The position numbers and the translations under genes were made by a program. Of a stretch of DNA of 64,000 nt, positions 28,184 through 37,747 are shown in pieces. Source of the stretch: Streptomyces sp. SM10 (GTDB lineage: Bacteria > Actinomycetota > Actinomycetes > Streptomycetales > Streptomycetaceae); assembly GCF_002910915.1 (NCBI RefSeq), contig NZ_NEUF01000081.1:1-64000 (forward strand), read 5' to 3'. The first letter of the stretch is position 1. Each line of letters opens with the position of its first letter. A model generated the notes under the pieces. That model was not told the DNA's origin. It made no database searches and worked only from the letters and a program-made list of their open reading frames with translations.

Positions 28184-28390
28184 AGCCCTTAGCGCCGCTT
28201 GCTGCACCCCGGCCGATCCGGCCGGGCATCCTTCGCCCCGCGTACCGCGCTCGTACAGCCAGAGCGCGGTGTCCGGGGCGATTCGGCGTTCAGGGTGCGT
28301 GGGGCACTCCGGGCGCTCCGGCGCCTGCCCTGCGCCCGCTCTGCGGAACCGTAGCCCCGGGCGCACTCATGACGCGTTCGTGGCACAAGA

Positions 28391-28439
28391 GAAACGCCCC
28401 GCCGTCGATCCCCCCACGGGTCGACGGACAGGGCGTTTC
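28391..28439 (+). terminator. Hairpin terminator downstream of gltA
   Basis: GAAACGCCC and CCGTCGA on the left pair with TCGACGG and GGGCGTTTC on the right, with small internal loops. It is about 210 nt after the gltA stop. Confidence 0.7.
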
Positions 28440-28599
28440 CCATATCCCGGAGCGGATTCCCCCCACGGGATCCGGCCGGGCGTCTGAAGGGAGCCTGAAC
28501 TCCCGTTGTTTTTCAGGTGGTGCGTATTCAGTTCGGTCCTGCTGTGCGGCTGCCGGGGTACGTACGCACGGGAGGGCCGCTCAAAGCTCCCCGGTGCAC

Positions 28600-28745
28600 G
28601 TGCCCCGGCCGACACCTGCCAGGAGCGTCCCCCAAGACACTCCATCGGACGTCCCCCAAGACATCCTTGGCATCGCACTCTTAGACTCACCAACTCATCA
28701 GATGGTTACCCTCAAATCGGTGTGATCTAAGTCTCTTTGTGGAAA
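28600..28745. other. AT-rich intergenic segment with a 14-bp direct repeat and long inverted repeat
   Basis: CGTCCCCCAAGACA occurs at 28626-28639 and 28650-28663 (24-bp period). Further on, CTTAGACTCACC (from 28680) pairs with GGTGTGATCTAAG (to 28731) around a loop of about 25 nt. This is the most AT-rich part of the window. Read on the minus strand it lies just after the copA stop, so a terminator is one explanation. No gene was recognised. Confidence 0.5.
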
Positions 28746-31187
28746 TTATGTGAAGGAGCGCAACCTCAGGCTGTTCGTCACGACGAAGACCGACGAGAAC
28801 GCCATCGCCGCACCCGCGATCATGGGGCTGAGCAGCCCGAACGCAGCCAAAGGCAGTGCGGCCACGTTGTAGCCGAAGGCCCAGAAGAGGTTGCTTCTGA
28901 TGGTGGACAGAGTACGCCTCGACAGGCGGATGGCGTCAGCCACAACCGTGAGATCTCCACGAACCAGCGTGAGGTCGCCCGCTTCGATCGCCGCGTCGGT
29001 CCCGGTGCCCATCGCCAGGCCGAGATCGGCCACCGCCAGCGCCGCCGCGTCGTTGACGCCGTCGCCGACCATGGCGACGGACCGCCCCTCGGCCTGGAGG
29101 CGCCGCACGACCTCGGCCTTGGTCTCCGGCAGGACCTCCGCGTGGACCTCTTCGATGCCCACCGCGTGAGCCACGGCGTCGGCCGCCGCCCGGTTGTCGC
29201 CGGTCAGGAGAATCGGGTCCAGGCCCAGCGCGCGGAGCTCCGAGACCGCCTCCGCGCTGGTCTCCTTCACCGTGTCGGCCACCTCCAGCACACCCCTGGC
29301 CTCGCCGTCCCAGGCCACGACGACCGTCGTACGGCCCCCGTCCGCCGCCTCGGCCAGCGCGTCGGCCAGGGAGGGCGGGAGGGTGATGCCGTCGCCGGTG
29401 AGGAGCTGAGGCCTGCCGGCCACCACGTGGTGCCCCTCCACCGTGCCGCGCACCCCGAGGCCGGGGACGTCGGTGAAGTCCACCGGTGTGGGCAGTGGCG
29501 TGCCCGTGCGGGCGGCCGCTCCGGCGGCGACCGCCCGGGCCACGGGATGCGCCGAGGCGTGTTCGAGGGCGCCTGCGAGGCGGAGAACGTCGGACTCGGC
29601 GGTGCCGGGCAGGGTGTGGACGCGCCCGAGCGTCATACGGCCGGTGGTGACCGTGCCGGTCTTGTCGAGGACCACCGTGTCGATCCTCCGCGCCGTCTCC
29701 AGGACTTCGGGGCCCTTGATGAGGATGCCGAGCTGGGCACCGCGCCCGGTGCCGGCCATGAGGGCGGTGGGCGTGGCGAGGCCCAGGGCGCAGGGGCAGG
29801 CGATGATCAGCACGGCCACGGCGGCGGTGAACGAGGCCGTGACGTCGTCGGTGGCGAACAGCTGGGCGACCAGCGTCCCCAGGGCGATCAGCAGCACCAC
29901 GGGGACGAAGACCGCGGAGACCCGGTCCGCGAGGCGCTGGGCGGCGGCCTTGCCGTTCTGGGCGTCCTCGACGAGCGCGGCGATCCGGGCCAGCTGGGTG
30001 TCGGAGCCCACCCGGGTCGCCTCGACGACCAGCCGTCCTGACACGTTGAGGGTGGCCCCCGTGACGGTGTCGCCCGGGGCCACGTCCACCGGGAGGGACT
30101 CCCCGGTGAGCATGGAGGTGTCGACGGCCGAGCGGCCGTCGAGGACGGTGCCGTCGGTGGCGATCTTCTCGCCGGGCCGCACGACGAAACGGTCGCCGAC
30201 GACGAGCCGGCCGACGGGGACGCGTACCTCCACGGACTCCGCCGCCCCCTGGGGTGACGCCGAGGATCCGGTGCTCTGTCCCGCTCCCGGACGGAGGACC
30301 GTGACGTCCCGCGCACCGAGGTGGAGCAGCGCGCGCAGGGCGGAGCCGGCCTTCCGCTTCGCCTTGGCCTCCAGGTACCGGCCGAGCAGGATGAAGATGA
30401 TCACCCCGGCCGCCACCTCCAGGTAGATGGCGGATGCGGGGGCTGACCGGGAGGCGGTCACCTCGAAGCCGTGCCGCATCCCGGGGGCGCCCGCGTCGCC
30501 GAGGAACAGGGCCCACACCGACCAGCAGAAGGCCGCCAGCGTCCCGATGGAGACCAGGGTGTCCATCGTCGCGGCGCCGTGCCGCAGGTTCTTCCACGCG
30601 GCCCGGTGGAAGGGCAGCCCGCCCCAGACGACGACGGGGGAGGCGAGGGTGAGGGAGAGCCACTGCCAGTTGTCGAACTGGAGGGCGGGGACCATGGCCA
30701 TCAGGACCACCGGCACGGCGAGCACCGCCGAGACCAGGAGGCGCTGCCGGAGGGCGGCGAGGGCCTCGCCGGCCGTGCGGTCGGCCGCGTCGCGGGGGTC
30801 GTCGGCCTCGTCCTCGCCGTCCGCCCAGCCCTCGCTGTCCGCCTCGCGGAGGCCGCCGGTGTCGCCGTCCCGGCCCGCGGGGGTGGCGAGCGGGGGGCGG
30901 TCGTCCTCGGAGGGCCGGGAGGGCGCCGCGGGTGCGGGGCGGGCGACGGGCGTGGCCGTGTAGCCGGTCTTCTCGACGGTGGCGACGAGGTCCTCGAGCG
31001 TGGTTCCGGATCCGTAGGAGACGCGGGCCTTCTCGATCGCGTAGTTGACGGTGGCGGTGACCCCGTCCATCCGGTTGAGCTTCTTCTCGACGCGGGCCGC
31101 GCACGAGGCGCAGGTCATCCCGCCGATCGTGAGCTCGGCGTCGGAGGCCTCCGTCGCCGGGGCCTCGGCTGCCGTGGTGCTGGCCAT
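28746..31187 (-). CDS. copA: P1B-type copper-exporting ATPase
   Basis: An 813-residue P1B ATPase pumping Cu(I) out of the cytoplasm. There is one N-terminal heavy-metal domain with [14 protein letters not shown] (Cys26, Cys29), an acidic/Gly-rich linker (about 85-150), then membrane segments with the CPC metal-transfer motif ([13 protein letters not shown]). The actuator loop TGES, phosphorylation site DKTGTVTTG, the HP motif SAHPVARA and hinge [10 protein letters not shown] are all present. ATG 31187 was chosen for the GGAG upstream and the HMA domain after it. It lies 367 bp after copZ in the same direction. Confidence 0.95.
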   Translation of the reverse strand: MASTTAAEAPATEASDAELTIGGMTCASCAARVEKKLNRMDGVTATVNYAIEKARVSYGSGTTLEDLVATVEKTGYTATPVARPAPAAPSRPSEDDRPPLATPAGRDGDTGGLREADSEGWADGEDEADDPRDAADRTAGEALAALRQRLLVSAVLAVPVVLMAMVPALQFDNWQWLSLTLASPVVVWGGLPFHRAAWKNLRHGAATMDTLVSIGTLAAFCWSVWALFLGDAGAPGMRHGFEVTASRSAPASAIYLEVAAGVIIFILLGRYLEAKAKRKAGSALRALLHLGARDVTVLRPGAGQSTGSSASPQGAAESVEVRVPVGRLVVGDRFVVRPGEKIATDGTVLDGRSAVDTSMLTGESLPVDVAPGDTVTGATLNVSGRLVVEATRVGSDTQLARIAALVEDAQNGKAAAQRLADRVSAVFVPVVLLIALGTLVAQLFATDDVTASFTAAVAVLIIACPCALGLATPTALMAGTGRGAQLGILIKGPEVLETARRIDTVVLDKTGTVTTGRMTLGRVHTLPGTAESDVLRLAGALEHASAHPVARAVAAGAAARTGTPLPTPVDFTDVPGLGVRGTVEGHHVVAGRPQLLTGDGITLPPSLADALAEAADGGRTTVVVAWDGEARGVLEVADTVKETSAEAVSELRALGLDPILLTGDNRAAADAVAHAVGIEEVHAEVLPETKAEVVRRLQAEGRSVAMVGDGVNDAAALAVADLGLAMGTGTDAAIEAGDLTLVRGDLTVVADAIRLSRRTLSTIRSNLFWAFGYNVAALPLAAFGLLSPMIAGAAMAFSSVFVVTNSLRLRSFT

Positions 31188-31554
31188 GTGTGCGGACTCC
31201 AGGATCGAGCAGTCGGGCCGTTCCCCACCAGTATCCGCTTCTCCGGTGAGGGACCGGCGCGACGTGGGACGTCGGCCCGACGTGGGCGGGCACCGGCCGT
31301 GCGGGCTGTCGGGAACCCGTGCGGGGGCTGTCGCGGCCGGGCGGCCTCCTGGCGCGCGGGAGTGCGCACCGGTGGCGGGCCTCGGCCCGGCCGTGTGCGC
31401 CCTCCCCGCGGTGGTGCGGCCTTCACTCCCGCTGGTGTGGCCTCGCGCCGGTGGCGCGGGCCTCGTGGTGCTCACGCCGCTGGTGCGGGTGCGTGCCGGG
31501 TGGTGCTGCGGGGGCGTCGCCGGCGTCGGCGCCGCCCGTCCTGGGGCGTCCGGG
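31188..31554. other. Spacer between copZ and copA
   Basis: This 367-bp stretch has no gene that could be supported. It is repetitive in part (GGTGCGGG/GGTGGCGCGGG-like strings). It may contain a separate copA promoter; no clear hexamers or second copper operator were seen. Confidence 0.4.
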
Positions 31555-31860
31555 TCAGGCGCGGCCGACGAGCTCGTAGCCCGCCTCGTCGACGGCGGCG
31601 CGTACGGCTTCGTCGGTCAGCGGCGCCGCGGAGGCGACGGTCACCCGGCCGGTGGCGGCCTCCGCCTTCACCGAGGTCACCCCTTCGAGCCCGGAGATCT
31701 CCTCGGAGACAGCACCCTCGCAGTGACCGCAGGTCATGCCCTTGACCTCGTACACCGTGGTGACGCCGCCGACCTGGACGTCGGTCGCCGCGTCGGTGCG
31801 GGAACCGGTGGACGAGCAGCAGGAGCCGGCGGTCCGGGGGGTGTCGGTTTCGGCGGTCAT
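31555..31860 (-). CDS. copZ: Heavy-metal-associated (CopZ-type) copper chaperone
   Basis: A 101-residue protein whose C-terminal 65 residues are one HMA domain with the metal motif GMTCGHC, a ferredoxin-like fold. Unlike standard about 68-residue CopZ, it has an N-terminal extension of about 35 residues with CCSS that might provide extra metal ligands. ATG 31860 begins the extension. It precedes copA on the same strand, and a CsoR-type operator lies 90 bp upstream. It would carry Cu(I) to CopA. Confidence 0.92.
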   Translation of the reverse strand: MTAETDTPRTAGSCCSSTGSRTDAATDVQVGGVTTVYEVKGMTCGHCEGAVSEEISGLEGVTSVKAEAATGRVTVASAAPLTDEAVRAAVDEAGYELVGRA

Positions 31861-31948
31861 GGCGTTCTCCTCTTCGCAGGCGCGTGTAGGTGCGACGGAT
31901 GCGGCGCGAGGGGCGCCGTGGTGCCCGGTGCGCCTGTCCGTACGGACG

Positions 31949-31969
31949 AGTATACCCCTAGGGGGTATC
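31949..31969 (-). promoter_or_regulatory. CsoR-type copper operator overlapping the copZ promoter
   Basis: ATACCCCTAGGGGGTAT (31952-31968) matches the copper-responsive CsoR pseudo-palindrome (TACCCC..GGGGTA). On the minus strand TATACT (31949-31954) could be the copZ -10, so the bound repressor would cover it. The regulator gene csoR itself is not in this window. The site also contains the tetR stop codon. Confidence 0.8.
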
Positions 31970-32686
31970 GATCCTCCTGGCGGGTGCCCCGTCGGGCGTG
32001 TCGCACACCAGGGGCTCCAGGTAGCGGTGGATCACGGTCTTCAACTCGCGGATGTACGCCTCCCGTTCGGCACCCTCGCGCTCCATGATCAGGTCCAGGC
32101 CGGCCTTGAAGAGGACGAAGGACATCTCGGCGGTGCGGGTCGCCCGGTCCGGCGGCAGCTCCGGCAGGAAGGCGCGCAGGAGCTGCTCGGTCCGGGTGAG
32201 CATGGTGGCGTGCACGGCGTCGTGCTCGCGGGAGATCACGCCGGGGATCTCGGACCCGTGGGTGAGGACGGCGAAGGCCGGGTTCTCGCAGTTGAAGGCG
32301 ATCAGTGGGTCGAGTACCGCGTCCAGCATCCTGTCGAGCGGCAGTTCGACGTGGCTGACGACGAACGCGGCGCCGTAGGTCTCCCGCCAGCGCTTCATGA
32401 GGCGTTCGCCGAGCTCGATGGCGATCGCTTCCTTGTTGGGGAAGAACTGGTAGAGCGTCCCTGGTGAGACGCCCGCCTCGCGGGCGATGGCGTTGGTGCT
32501 GGCGGCGTTGTACCCGCTGGCGCTGAAGACGTCGGCGGCGGCTTCGAGCAGCTGGGCGATGCGGGCCTCGCCGCGCGCCTGCCGGCGGCGCGGCCTGCCG
32601 GCTGCACCGCTACCCGTCTCCGGGCTCTCCTCCGCGCGGCCGCTCTGTGCGGTTGTGGCGGCCTCTTCCGCTCTGCCCTCCGGCAC
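31958..32686 (-). CDS. TetR-family repressor, probable regulator of the MMPL exporter
   Basis: A 242-residue regulator. After a disordered start with RRRQARGEARIAQLLEAAAD come the TetR helix-turn-helix (SGYNAASTNAIAREAGVSPG, then TLYQFFPNKEAI) and a helical ligand-binding domain. GTG 32686 was chosen because GGGGA lies 6 nt upstream; the upstream ATG at 32740 would place the coding start inside the operator between the divergent promoters. It faces the MMPL gene across a palindrome typical of TetR autoregulation. The C-terminal end runs into a copper operator. Confidence 0.88.
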   Translation of the reverse strand: MPEGRAEEAATTAQSGRAEESPETGSGAAGRPRRRQARGEARIAQLLEAAADVFSASGYNAASTNAIAREAGVSPGTLYQFFPNKEAIAIELGERLMKRWRETYGAAFVVSHVELPLDRMLDAVLDPLIAFNCENPAFAVLTHGSEIPGVISREHDAVHATMLTRTEQLLRAFLPELPPDRATRTAEMSFVLFKAGLDLIMEREGAEREAYIRELKTVIHRYLEPLVCDTPDGAPARRIDTP

Positions 32687-32713
32687 GGTCCATCCCCAGC
32701 TCTCAAGACGCGG

Positions 32714-32743
32714 TTGACAAATGCGAGAGGTCGCTCGCATTCT
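32714..32743 (+). promoter_or_regulatory. MMPL promoter with TetR operator between its -35 and -10
   Basis: TTGACA (32714-32719) is followed 18 bp later by CATTCT (32738-32743). The spacer is almost filled by the perfect inverted repeat AATGCGAG-N6-CTCGCATT (32720-32741). A bound repressor would block polymerase, and the same site could control tetR on the other strand. Confidence 0.75.
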
Positions 32744-32844
32744 GATGAAACGCGAGCGAGTACTCGTGTTTGCCGAGTGTACGTGGCAATGGCCGACCCA
32801 TGCTGCCTTGTGCTGCCCGGGTCCCGGTGGAGGGGCACCGCACC

Positions 32845-35103
32845 ATGTCCGAATTCAGCAGCGCTGGGAGCGTTGGGGGGTGGACCCGCTTCGTCACCGC
32901 GCGCCCACGGCTGGCCCTGCTGGCCGCCTTGGTGGTCACCGCACTCGCCGTGTTCGCGGGCAGTGGAGTGGCGGACCGGATGGGCAGCGGCGGCTGGGAG
33001 GCGCCCGATGCCGAGTCGACGTACACGACCCGGACGCTGGAGCGGGAGTTCCCCGACTCGCAGCCCAATCTCCTCCTCCTCGTCGACAGCGGCAGTGCCC
33101 CGGTCGACGACCCCGCGGTGGCCGCCGAGGCGTCCCGGCTCGTCGAGCGGCTGTCGGCCGAGCCCGGGATCACCGGCGTCGGTTCGTACTGGCAGACGAA
33201 GTCCCCCGCCCTCCGTTCCGCGGACGGGCACGAGGCGATCGTCGCCGCCCGGATCGGAGGCGACGAGAAGGGGGCGGGAGACGTCCTCGACCGGATAGCT
33301 CCCGTCTACGGGGGCGTCCACGGCCCGGTGGAGGTCTCCGTCGGGGGCCCCGTCGCCGTACAGCACGAGATGCAGAGCATCATCCAGGAGGACCTCCTGC
33401 GGGCCGAGCTCATCGCCCTGCCGGTGACCCTGGTGCTGCTGGTCATGGTCTTCGGCAGCGCCATCGCCGCTCTGCTGCCCCTCGCCGTCGGAATCGTCGC
33501 GATCCTCGGCACCAACGCGGTGCTGCGCGGCATCACCGAGTTCACCGATGTCTCGGTCTTCGCCCAGAATCTCACCACCGCGCTGGGCCTCGGACTCGCC
33601 ATCGACTACGCCCTCTTCATCGTGCGCCGGTTCCGGGAGGAGCTCGCCGCCGGGGCGGAGACCAGCGTGGCGATCGGCACGACCCTGCGCACGGCGGGGC
33701 GCACCGTGCTCTTCTCCGCTCTGACGGTGGCGGTCTCCCTGGCCGCGATGATGGTGTTCCCCCAGTACTTCCTGAGGTCCTTCGCCTACGCGGGCATCGC
33801 GGTGGTGCTGCTGGCCGCCGCCGCTGCCCTGGTCCTGCTGCCGGCCGCGCTGATGCTGCTCGGTCACCGGGTGAATTCGCTGGATCTGCGCCGGCTGCTG
33901 CGCCGTCGCGGGACAGCGGGCTCCGGCACGGGGTCCGAAGCTGCGCCGGCCGAGGGCTCGGGCAGAGGGTGGGCCCGCCTCTCGGCGCTCGTGATGCGCA
34001 GGGCCCCTGTGTTCGCCGTCGTCACCTCGGTCGGGCTCGTGCTCCTCGGGCTTCCCTTCCTCGGGGTGAAGTTCGGTACGGCGGACGACCGGCAACTGCC
34101 GGCCACGGCGGAGTCCCGCGTCGTCCAGGAGCACATACGGGAAGGCTTCCCCGGCAGTCCCGGCGGCGGACTCGAAGTGCTCGCGCAAGGGGTGGCGACC
34201 ACCGGCCGGTACGCCGACTTCCGGGAACGGATCGCGGCGCTGCCCGGAGTGCGCCGTGTCGAGGGCCCCGTCATGGGGGACGGTGCCGCGTACTACGAGG
34301 TCCTGCCCGAAGGAGAGGCCGTCGGGCAGGGCGCACAGGATCTGGTCCGGGAGCTGCGGGCCGAGCCGGCTCCCTTCGACACCTCGGTCACCGGAGCCGC
34401 GGCCGTCCTGGTCGACTCGAAGGAGGCCATAGCCGACCGGCTGCCCTGGGCGGTGGGGATCATCGTCGTGGTGACGCTGCTGCTCGTCTTCCTGTTGACC
34501 GGCAGCGTTCTGATACCGCTCCAGGCGGTCGTCCTCAACGCACTCAGCCTGACGGCGATGTTCGGAGCGGTGGTCTGGGTCTTCCAGGACGGCAACCTGT
34601 CCGGGGTCCTCTCCTTCACCAGCACCGGTGACATCGAGACGACCCTGCCCGTACTGATGTTCTGCGTCGCCTTCGGTCTCTCCATGGACTACGGGGTGTT
34701 CCTGCTCTCCCGGATCAAGGAGGAGTACGACCGGACCGGTGACCACGCGCACTCGGTGACCTTCGGGCTGCGCCGCACCGGCGGGCTGATCACTGCGGCG
34801 GCGGTCATCCTGGCGGTGGTGATGGTGGCCATCGGCACCTCGCGGGTGACCAACACGAAGATGCTGGGGCTCGGGATCGCCCTGGCTGTGCTGATGGACG
34901 CCATGGTGGTGCGCAGCCTGCTGGTGCCGGCCGTGATGAAGCTGATGGGCCGGGTCACCTGGTGGGCTCCCGCACCCCTTCGCGCCTTCCACCAGCGGTT
35001 CGGACTGAGCGAGGGGGAACCGGCACCGGCGGGAGGACGGGACGCCGAGGCGATACCCGAGGCCGGCGACCAGGAGCGGGACAGGGTCGCTGCCGGGGCG
35101 TAG
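32845..35103 (+). CDS. MMPL/RND-family membrane transporter
   Basis: A 752-residue transporter with two repeats of the RND topology, each with a large extracellular loop followed by a bundle of membrane helices. Typical stretches are VSVFAQNLTTALGLGLAIDY then ALFIVRRFREE, and the second-half FCVAFGLSMDYGVFLLSRIK. Asp-Tyr pairs in those helices are the proton-relay signature of MmpL proteins. ATG 32845 has GGAGGGG upstream. It probably exports a lipid or a toxic hydrophobic compound, under the divergent TetR repressor. The C-terminal tail is short and cytoplasmic. Confidence 0.92.
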   Translation: MSEFSSAGSVGGWTRFVTARPRLALLAALVVTALAVFAGSGVADRMGSGGWEAPDAESTYTTRTLEREFPDSQPNLLLLVDSGSAPVDDPAVAAEASRLVERLSAEPGITGVGSYWQTKSPALRSADGHEAIVAARIGGDEKGAGDVLDRIAPVYGGVHGPVEVSVGGPVAVQHEMQSIIQEDLLRAELIALPVTLVLLVMVFGSAIAALLPLAVGIVAILGTNAVLRGITEFTDVSVFAQNLTTALGLGLAIDYALFIVRRFREELAAGAETSVAIGTTLRTAGRTVLFSALTVAVSLAAMMVFPQYFLRSFAYAGIAVVLLAAAAALVLLPAALMLLGHRVNSLDLRRLLRRRGTAGSGTGSEAAPAEGSGRGWARLSALVMRRAPVFAVVTSVGLVLLGLPFLGVKFGTADDRQLPATAESRVVQEHIREGFPGSPGGGLEVLAQGVATTGRYADFRERIAALPGVRRVEGPVMGDGAAYYEVLPEGEAVGQGAQDLVRELRAEPAPFDTSVTGAAAVLVDSKEAIADRLPWAVGIIVVVTLLLVFLLTGSVLIPLQAVVLNALSLTAMFGAVVWVFQDGNLSGVLSFTSTGDIETTLPVLMFCVAFGLSMDYGVFLLSRIKEEYDRTGDHAHSVTFGLRRTGGLITAAAVILAVVMVAIGTSRVTNTKMLGLGIALAVLMDAMVVRSLLVPAVMKLMGRVTWWAPAPLRAFHQRFGLSEGEPAPAGGRDAEAIPEAGDQERDRVAAGA

Positions 35104-35223
35104 ATTCTCCGGACCGAGGGGCCGTAGGCCGAGGTGCCGGGCCAGGGCGTCCGACGGCGGTGTCGGGTCAAGGGGCCGGATGGCGGCCGGACGGCGCGAG
35201 CCGGATCACGGAAGGCGGGACGG

Positions 35224-36276
35224 ATGCGGGCAGTGGTGTTCGAGGAGTTCGGGCAGGAGGCCCGGGTCCGGGAGGTCCCGGACCCCGCCACCTCGGCCGG
35301 GGGAGTCGTGGTGAGGGTCGAGGCCACCGGGCTGTGCCGGAGCGACTGGCACGGCTGGATGGGTCACGACCCCGGCATCACCCTCCCGCACGTACCCGGG
35401 CACGAACTCGCGGGAGTGGTCGAGGAGGTGGGCTCCGGCGTGGACAACTGGCGCGCCGGCGACCGCGTCACCGTGCCGTTCGTCTGCGCCTGCGGCCGGT
35501 GTGACGCCTGCGCGGCCGGAGCCCAGCAGGTCTGTGAAGTGCAGACCCAGCCGGGCTTCACCCACTGGGGCTCCTTCGCCGAGTACGTGGCACTGGATCA
35601 GGCCGACGTCAATCTGGTCGCGGTCCCCGACGGGCTGTCGTCCGCCACGGCGGCCGGACTCGGATGTCGCTTCGCCACGGCGTTCCGTGCCGTGGTGGGA
35701 CAGGGGCGGGTGGCTCCGGGCGAGTGGGTCGCCGTGCACGGCTGCGGCGGGGTCGGGCTGTCGGCCGTCATGATCGCGGTGGCCTGCGGAGCCCAGGTCG
35801 TCGCCGTGGACGTCTCGCGTCAGGCTCTGGAGCTGGCCCGGGCGTTCGGTGCGACCGCGTGCGTGGACGCCTCCGAACACCCCGCCGGCGCGGACGAGGC
35901 CGTACGCGAGCTGACCGGCGGAGGGGCGCATCTGTCGCTCGACGCGCTGGGCTCCCCGGTCACCTGCGCCGCCTCGGTGCGGAGCCTGCGGTGGCAGGGC
36001 CGCCATGTCCAGGTCGGGCTGTTGCCGCCGGCGGCCGGTGACCCGGTCGTGCCGATGGCGCGCGTGATCGGACTGGAGCTGGAGATCCTCGGAAGCCACG
36101 GCATGGCTGCCCACGCCTACCCGCCGATGATGGACATGGTCCGGTCGGGCGCCCTGCGCCCCGATCTGCTGGTGACCTCGACCATCGGCCTGGACGCCGC
36201 CCCGGCGGCCCTCGCCGCGATGGGCACCGCGCCCGGAGCAGGCGTCACCGTCATCGAACCGGCGAAGGAGGCCTGA
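35224..36276 (+). CDS. Zinc-dependent alcohol dehydrogenase family protein
   Basis: A 350-residue medium-chain dehydrogenase/reductase. The catalytic-zinc ligands are Cys38 and the GHE at 59-61, and the structural zinc set is Cys90, Cys93, Cys96 and Cys104 (CACGRCDAC and a following VC). The cofactor motif GCGGVGLS fits the NAD(P) Rossmann loop. ATG 35224 gives the usual N terminus [10 protein letters not shown]. It would oxidise an alcohol or reduce an aldehyde; the substrate is not predictable. The gap of 120 bp after the MMPL gene does not prove an operon. Confidence 0.93.
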   Translation: MRAVVFEEFGQEARVREVPDPATSAGGVVVRVEATGLCRSDWHGWMGHDPGITLPHVPGHELAGVVEEVGSGVDNWRAGDRVTVPFVCACGRCDACAAGAQQVCEVQTQPGFTHWGSFAEYVALDQADVNLVAVPDGLSSATAAGLGCRFATAFRAVVGQGRVAPGEWVAVHGCGGVGLSAVMIAVACGAQVVAVDVSRQALELARAFGATACVDASEHPAGADEAVRELTGGGAHLSLDALGSPVTCAASVRSLRWQGRHVQVGLLPPAAGDPVVPMARVIGLELEILGSHGMAAHAYPPMMDMVRSGALRPDLLVTSTIGLDAAPAALAAMGTAPGAGVTVIEPAKEA

Positions 36277-36295
36277 GCCCGGGGGGCCTTGGGGA

Positions 36296-36487
36296 TCAAC
36301 GGCCCCGGTTGCTGGGCCTGGACGCGATCCACGCGAGGACGGTGTCCACGTACCAGTGGGGCTTCCCGTTCCGGACGTCGTCAGGAGGGGGAAGGAGCCC
36401 GTGCTTGCGGTACGACCGGATCGTGTCCGGCTGCACGCCGATGTGCGCTGCAATGTCCTTGTACGACCAGAGTGTTCGGTCCGCCAT
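36296..36487 (-). CDS. Small MerR/AlpA-like helix-turn-helix protein
   Basis: A 63-residue DNA-binding protein. LWSYKDIAAHIGVQPDTIR forms a helix-turn-helix and KPHWYVDTVLAWIASRPSNRGR (in parts: KPHWYVDTVLAWIA) a wing and C-terminal helix, as in excisionase or AlpA-type proteins. ATG 36487 has GAGAGG about 8 nt upstream; the GTG at 36496 leaves no room for a ribosome site. It stands alone between the dehydrogenase and the inositol locus, with no integrase nearby, so a host regulatory role is more likely than excision. Confidence 0.82.
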   Translation of the reverse strand: MADRTLWSYKDIAAHIGVQPDTIRSYRKHGLLPPPDDVRNGKPHWYVDTVLAWIASRPSNRGR

Positions 36488-36652
36488 GAATGACACCTCT
36501 CTGTACGTCCGTGCGCCTCTGTCCGGTGAACGAGAGGTCCCCGGGCCGGGCAGGGGGCGTCGCGAGCCCGTGACACAGACTCAGCGGAACGCGGACATAC
36601 GTGACGGAGGGGTGACGGCTGGGGCGGAAGTGAGTCAGGGGATCGGGGAGGC

Positions 36653-37579
36653 TCAGGAGGATGGGCGCGCGGGTCCGCAGATGCGGAGGAACTCGCGGGT
36701 GCGGCGTGCGATGGGCAGCGGCTTGTCGGGCGGGCACGGATACATGTCCTGCTCCACGATGGCGAAGAGGTCGGTGCCCAGGGCGCGCGCGGCATCCAGT
36801 ACGGGTTCCAGCGCGGGCACACCGCCCGGCGGCTCGCACATCACGCCGCGTGCGACGGCCGGACCGAACGGCACCTCGTTCTCCACGACATCGGCGAGCA
36901 CCACCGGGTCGACCTGCTTGAGGTGCAGATAGCCGATCCGTTCCCCGTAGGTCCTGATGAGCTTCACACTGTCCCCGCCGCAGTACGCGTAGTGCCCGGT
37001 GTCGAGGCAGAGGGAGACGAGGTCCGGGTCGGTGGCGTCGAGAAAGCGGTCGACGTTCTCCTCGGTGTCGATGTGCGTGTCCGCGTGCGGGTGCACCACG
37101 ATCCGGAGTCCGTACCGGTCCCGCACCTCGCGGGCCAGGCGCTCCGTCTGGGTGGTGAGATCGCGCCACTGGGCCGCGGTGAGCGTGCGGTCCTCCAGCA
37201 TCTCGCCCGTCCTGTCGTCCCGCCAGAACGACGGGATGACCACTAGGTGCCCGGCGCCCATCGCCCGGGTGAGTGCCGCGATGTCCGCGACATGCTCCCA
37301 TGTCCGGTCCCAGACGGAGGGGCCGTGGTGCAATCCGGTGAAGACGGTGCCCGCGGAGACGGCGAGGTTCCGTCGGGCGGTCTCGTCGGCGAGCCGGGCG
37401 GGGTCGGTCGGCAGATAGCCGTGGGGGCCGAGCTCGATCCACTCGTAGCCCGCCTCGGAGACCTCGTCGAGGAATCGCTCCCAGGGCACCTGCTGCGGAT
37501 CGTCGGGGAACCACACGCCCCACGAATCGGGTGCCGAACCGATGCGGATGCGGGTCGGAGAAGGTACGGAGGAGGTCAT
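36653..37579 (-). CDS. Sugar phosphate isomerase/epimerase, IolE-like
   Basis: A 308-residue xylose-isomerase-type TIM barrel. The start IRIGSAPDSWGVWFPDDP is typical of actinobacterial proteins found beside inositol genes and annotated as inosose dehydratase (IolE) or isomerase. Likely metal ligands lie in VSAGTVFTG, IVVHPHADTHI, LCLDTGHYAYCG and YLHLKQVD, followed by EQDMYPC. ATG 37579 has GGAGGG upstream. It is divergent from iolC across a shared promoter region. The name iolE is left blank because family similarity alone does not separate dehydratase from isomerase. Confidence 0.82.
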   Translation of the reverse strand: MTSSVPSPTRIRIGSAPDSWGVWFPDDPQQVPWERFLDEVSEAGYEWIELGPHGYLPTDPARLADETARRNLAVSAGTVFTGLHHGPSVWDRTWEHVADIAALTRAMGAGHLVVIPSFWRDDRTGEMLEDRTLTAAQWRDLTTQTERLAREVRDRYGLRIVVHPHADTHIDTEENVDRFLDATDPDLVSLCLDTGHYAYCGGDSVKLIRTYGERIGYLHLKQVDPVVLADVVENEVPFGPAVARGVMCEPPGGVPALEPVLDAARALGTDLFAIVEQDMYPCPPDKPLPIARRTREFLRICGPARPSS

Positions 37580-37611
37580 ATCGCCCACCCTCCAGCCCGT
37601 CAGAAGGAGTG

Positions 37612-37672
37612 TCAAGAGTTCGTCCGAATGTCCGGACAAAGTGTTGACAGGGTTTCGGGTGGGAGCTAGACC
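37612..37672 (+). promoter_or_regulatory. iol promoter with palindromic operator
   Basis: TTGACA (37644-37649), 17 bp, TAGACC (37667-37672) is a good vegetative promoter for iolC. Immediately upstream TGTCCGGACA (37629-37638) is a perfect 10-bp palindrome preceded by a related GTCCGAA, suggesting a repressor site serving both the iolC operon and the divergent isomerase. No regulator gene is adjacent. Confidence 0.65.
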
Positions 37673-37747
37673 TGGGAGCGGCCGTCCGGCCGTGGCCGAC
37701 CCCCGGGACGACGTGCCGGGCCGGAGCACCGGGTCGAAGGGATGCGT

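Noticed and set aside
24428-28366. Very long minus-strand open frame (about 1300 codons)
   Set aside because: It is antisense to the recD2-like and gltA genes, which have clear family motifs; its translation has no domain and the composition typical of a high-GC shadow frame.
32687-32740. Upstream ATG start for tetR at 32740
   Set aside because: It would lie inside the palindromic operator and MMPL promoter; GTG 32686 has a ribosome binding site.
36296-36487. Small HTH protein as an excisionase of a mobile element
   Set aside because: No integrase, attachment repeats or phage genes are nearby.
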